Assembly (NCBI GenBank): GCA_017538865.1
Contig: JAFYIA010000066.1
Coordinates: 1 to 13,436 of the forward strand
From: Aeriscardovia sp.
Lineage (GTDB): Bacteria; Actinomycetota; Actinomycetes; Actinomycetales; Bifidobacteriaceae
DNA length: 13,436 nucleotides
Direction: 5' to 3'
The notes under the pieces are model-generated. The model saw nothing but the letters and a program-made list of their open reading frames with translations, was not told the DNA's origin and did not search any database. The translations under genes were made by a program, and so were the position numbers. Position 1 is the first letter of the stretch. Every line of letters begins with the position of its first letter. This document shows, in pieces, positions 13,036 through 13,436 of the stretch.

Positions 13036-13436
13036 TCAACTTATCCTGGCCCTCAGAGCTTCTAGCTTCTTTCTGAAGTCTTCGTACCCCCTGTCGATGA
13101 GGGAGATGCCGTGTATGCGGCTCTCGCCCTCCGCTACCAGGGCCCCTATCACATGGCTGAAGCCCCCCCGGATGTCGGGGATGTCGATATCCGCCCCGTG
13201 AAGCGGGGTGGGCCCGAAGATTACGGCCGAGTGCACAAATCCCCTGTGGCCGAACCTGCAGGGGAGGGATCCCAGGCACTCGCTGTAGAGTTGTATCACC
13301 GCCCCCATCTTTACAAGCGTCCCCGTGAAGCCGAAGCGGTTCTCGTACACCGTCTCGTGCACTATGCTGAGGCCTTTTGCCTGCGTCAGGGCGCAAACCA
13401 AGGGCGGCTGCCAGTCTGTCATAAAGCCCGGGTGGA
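13036..13436 (-). CDS. murA: UDP-N-acetylglucosamine 1-carboxyvinyltransferase, C-terminal part
   Basis: First committed enzyme of peptidoglycan synthesis; it transfers enolpyruvate from PEP to UDP-GlcNAc. Only about 133 C-terminal residues are in the window; the frame is open to the right edge (HPGF before the Met at 13422, an internal residue). Visible marks are GFMTDWQPPLVCALTQAKG, ETVYENRFGFTGTLVKMGA, GPTPLHGADIDIPDIRGG with the conserved Arg of the DLR motif, LVAEGES, and IDRGYEDFRKKLEALRA near the end. All match the MurA C-terminal domain. The catalytic Cys loop lies off the edge and cannot be checked. EPSP synthase (aroA) is excluded by the ENRF and IDRGYE motifs. It heads the visible - strand block, 19 bases before plsC. 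Confidence 0.95.
   Translation of the reverse strand, partial: HPGFMTDWQPPLVCALTQAKGLSIVHETVYENRFGFTGTLVKMGAVIQLYSECLGSLPCRFGHRGFVHSAVIFGPTPLHGADIDIPDIRGGFSHVIGALVAEGESRIHGISLIDRGYEDFRKKLEALRARIS

Noticed and set aside
1..13436. Mobile elements, CRISPR arrays, toxin-antitoxin or defence genes
   Set aside because: No transposase, integrase, repeat-spacer pattern, prophage gene or defence-type domain was found on either strand; every gap between genes is under 130 bases.

Overview
The window is a compact, gene-dense, G+C-rich (roughly 60%, by eye) bacterial chromosome segment made almost entirely of core genes. No mobile element, CRISPR array, tRNA, rRNA or phage feature was seen, and the longest stretch without a gene is the 125-base gap before rpsP (3823-3947). 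Gene order points to Actinomycetota. The right half has the order murA-plsC-gpsA-ddl ... rpmB-recG-rsmD, an order I know from that phylum. The left half has cysS, ffh and an rpsP-rimM-trmD cluster. The cysS neighbourhood and the membrane-anchored EEP protein between ffh and rpsP suggest a Bifidobacteriales-like lineage, but this is inference. Strong use of AGG for arginine and ATA for isoleucine, and several diverged core enzymes (RecG, RsmD, TrmD, GpsA), argue against a standard Bifidobacterium.

Layout. Bases 1-6551 are all on the + strand: cysS (5' end off the window), ffh, and a membrane-anchored endonuclease/exonuclease/phosphatase-like protein. A candidate promoter and leader hairpin follow, then rpsP, a strong intrinsic terminator, rimM, an unrecognised small membrane protein, trmD and an FMN-binding pyridoxamine-phosphate-oxidase-like protein. 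Bases 6553-13436 are all on the - strand; in transcription order they read murA (5' end off the window), plsC, gpsA, ddl, rpmB, recG, rsmD and a Frm2-like nitroreductase. The two blocks converge with one base between their stop codons (6552) and no visible terminator. Most neighbours overlap by 1-14 bases or lie within 20 bases of each other, so both blocks look like operons.

How the genes fit together. The left block serves translation and protein targeting: cysteinyl-tRNA synthesis, the signal recognition particle GTPase, ribosomal protein S16, 30S maturation (RimM) and m1G37 tRNA methylation (TrmD). The right block joins cell-envelope precursors with ribosome and DNA upkeep. MurA and Ddl feed peptidoglycan; GpsA and PlsC supply and acylate glycerol-3-phosphate for phospholipids; L28 and RsmD belong to the ribosome; RecG is a fork-remodelling helicase. 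Each block ends with a small flavoprotein.

The points most worth checking are a Glu in place of the catalytic Asp of TrmD, the terminator placed between rpsP and rimM, the unknown membrane protein inside the rimM-trmD cluster, and the absence of khpA, rplS and thiL from their usual positions. I did not find a convincing new multi-gene system.
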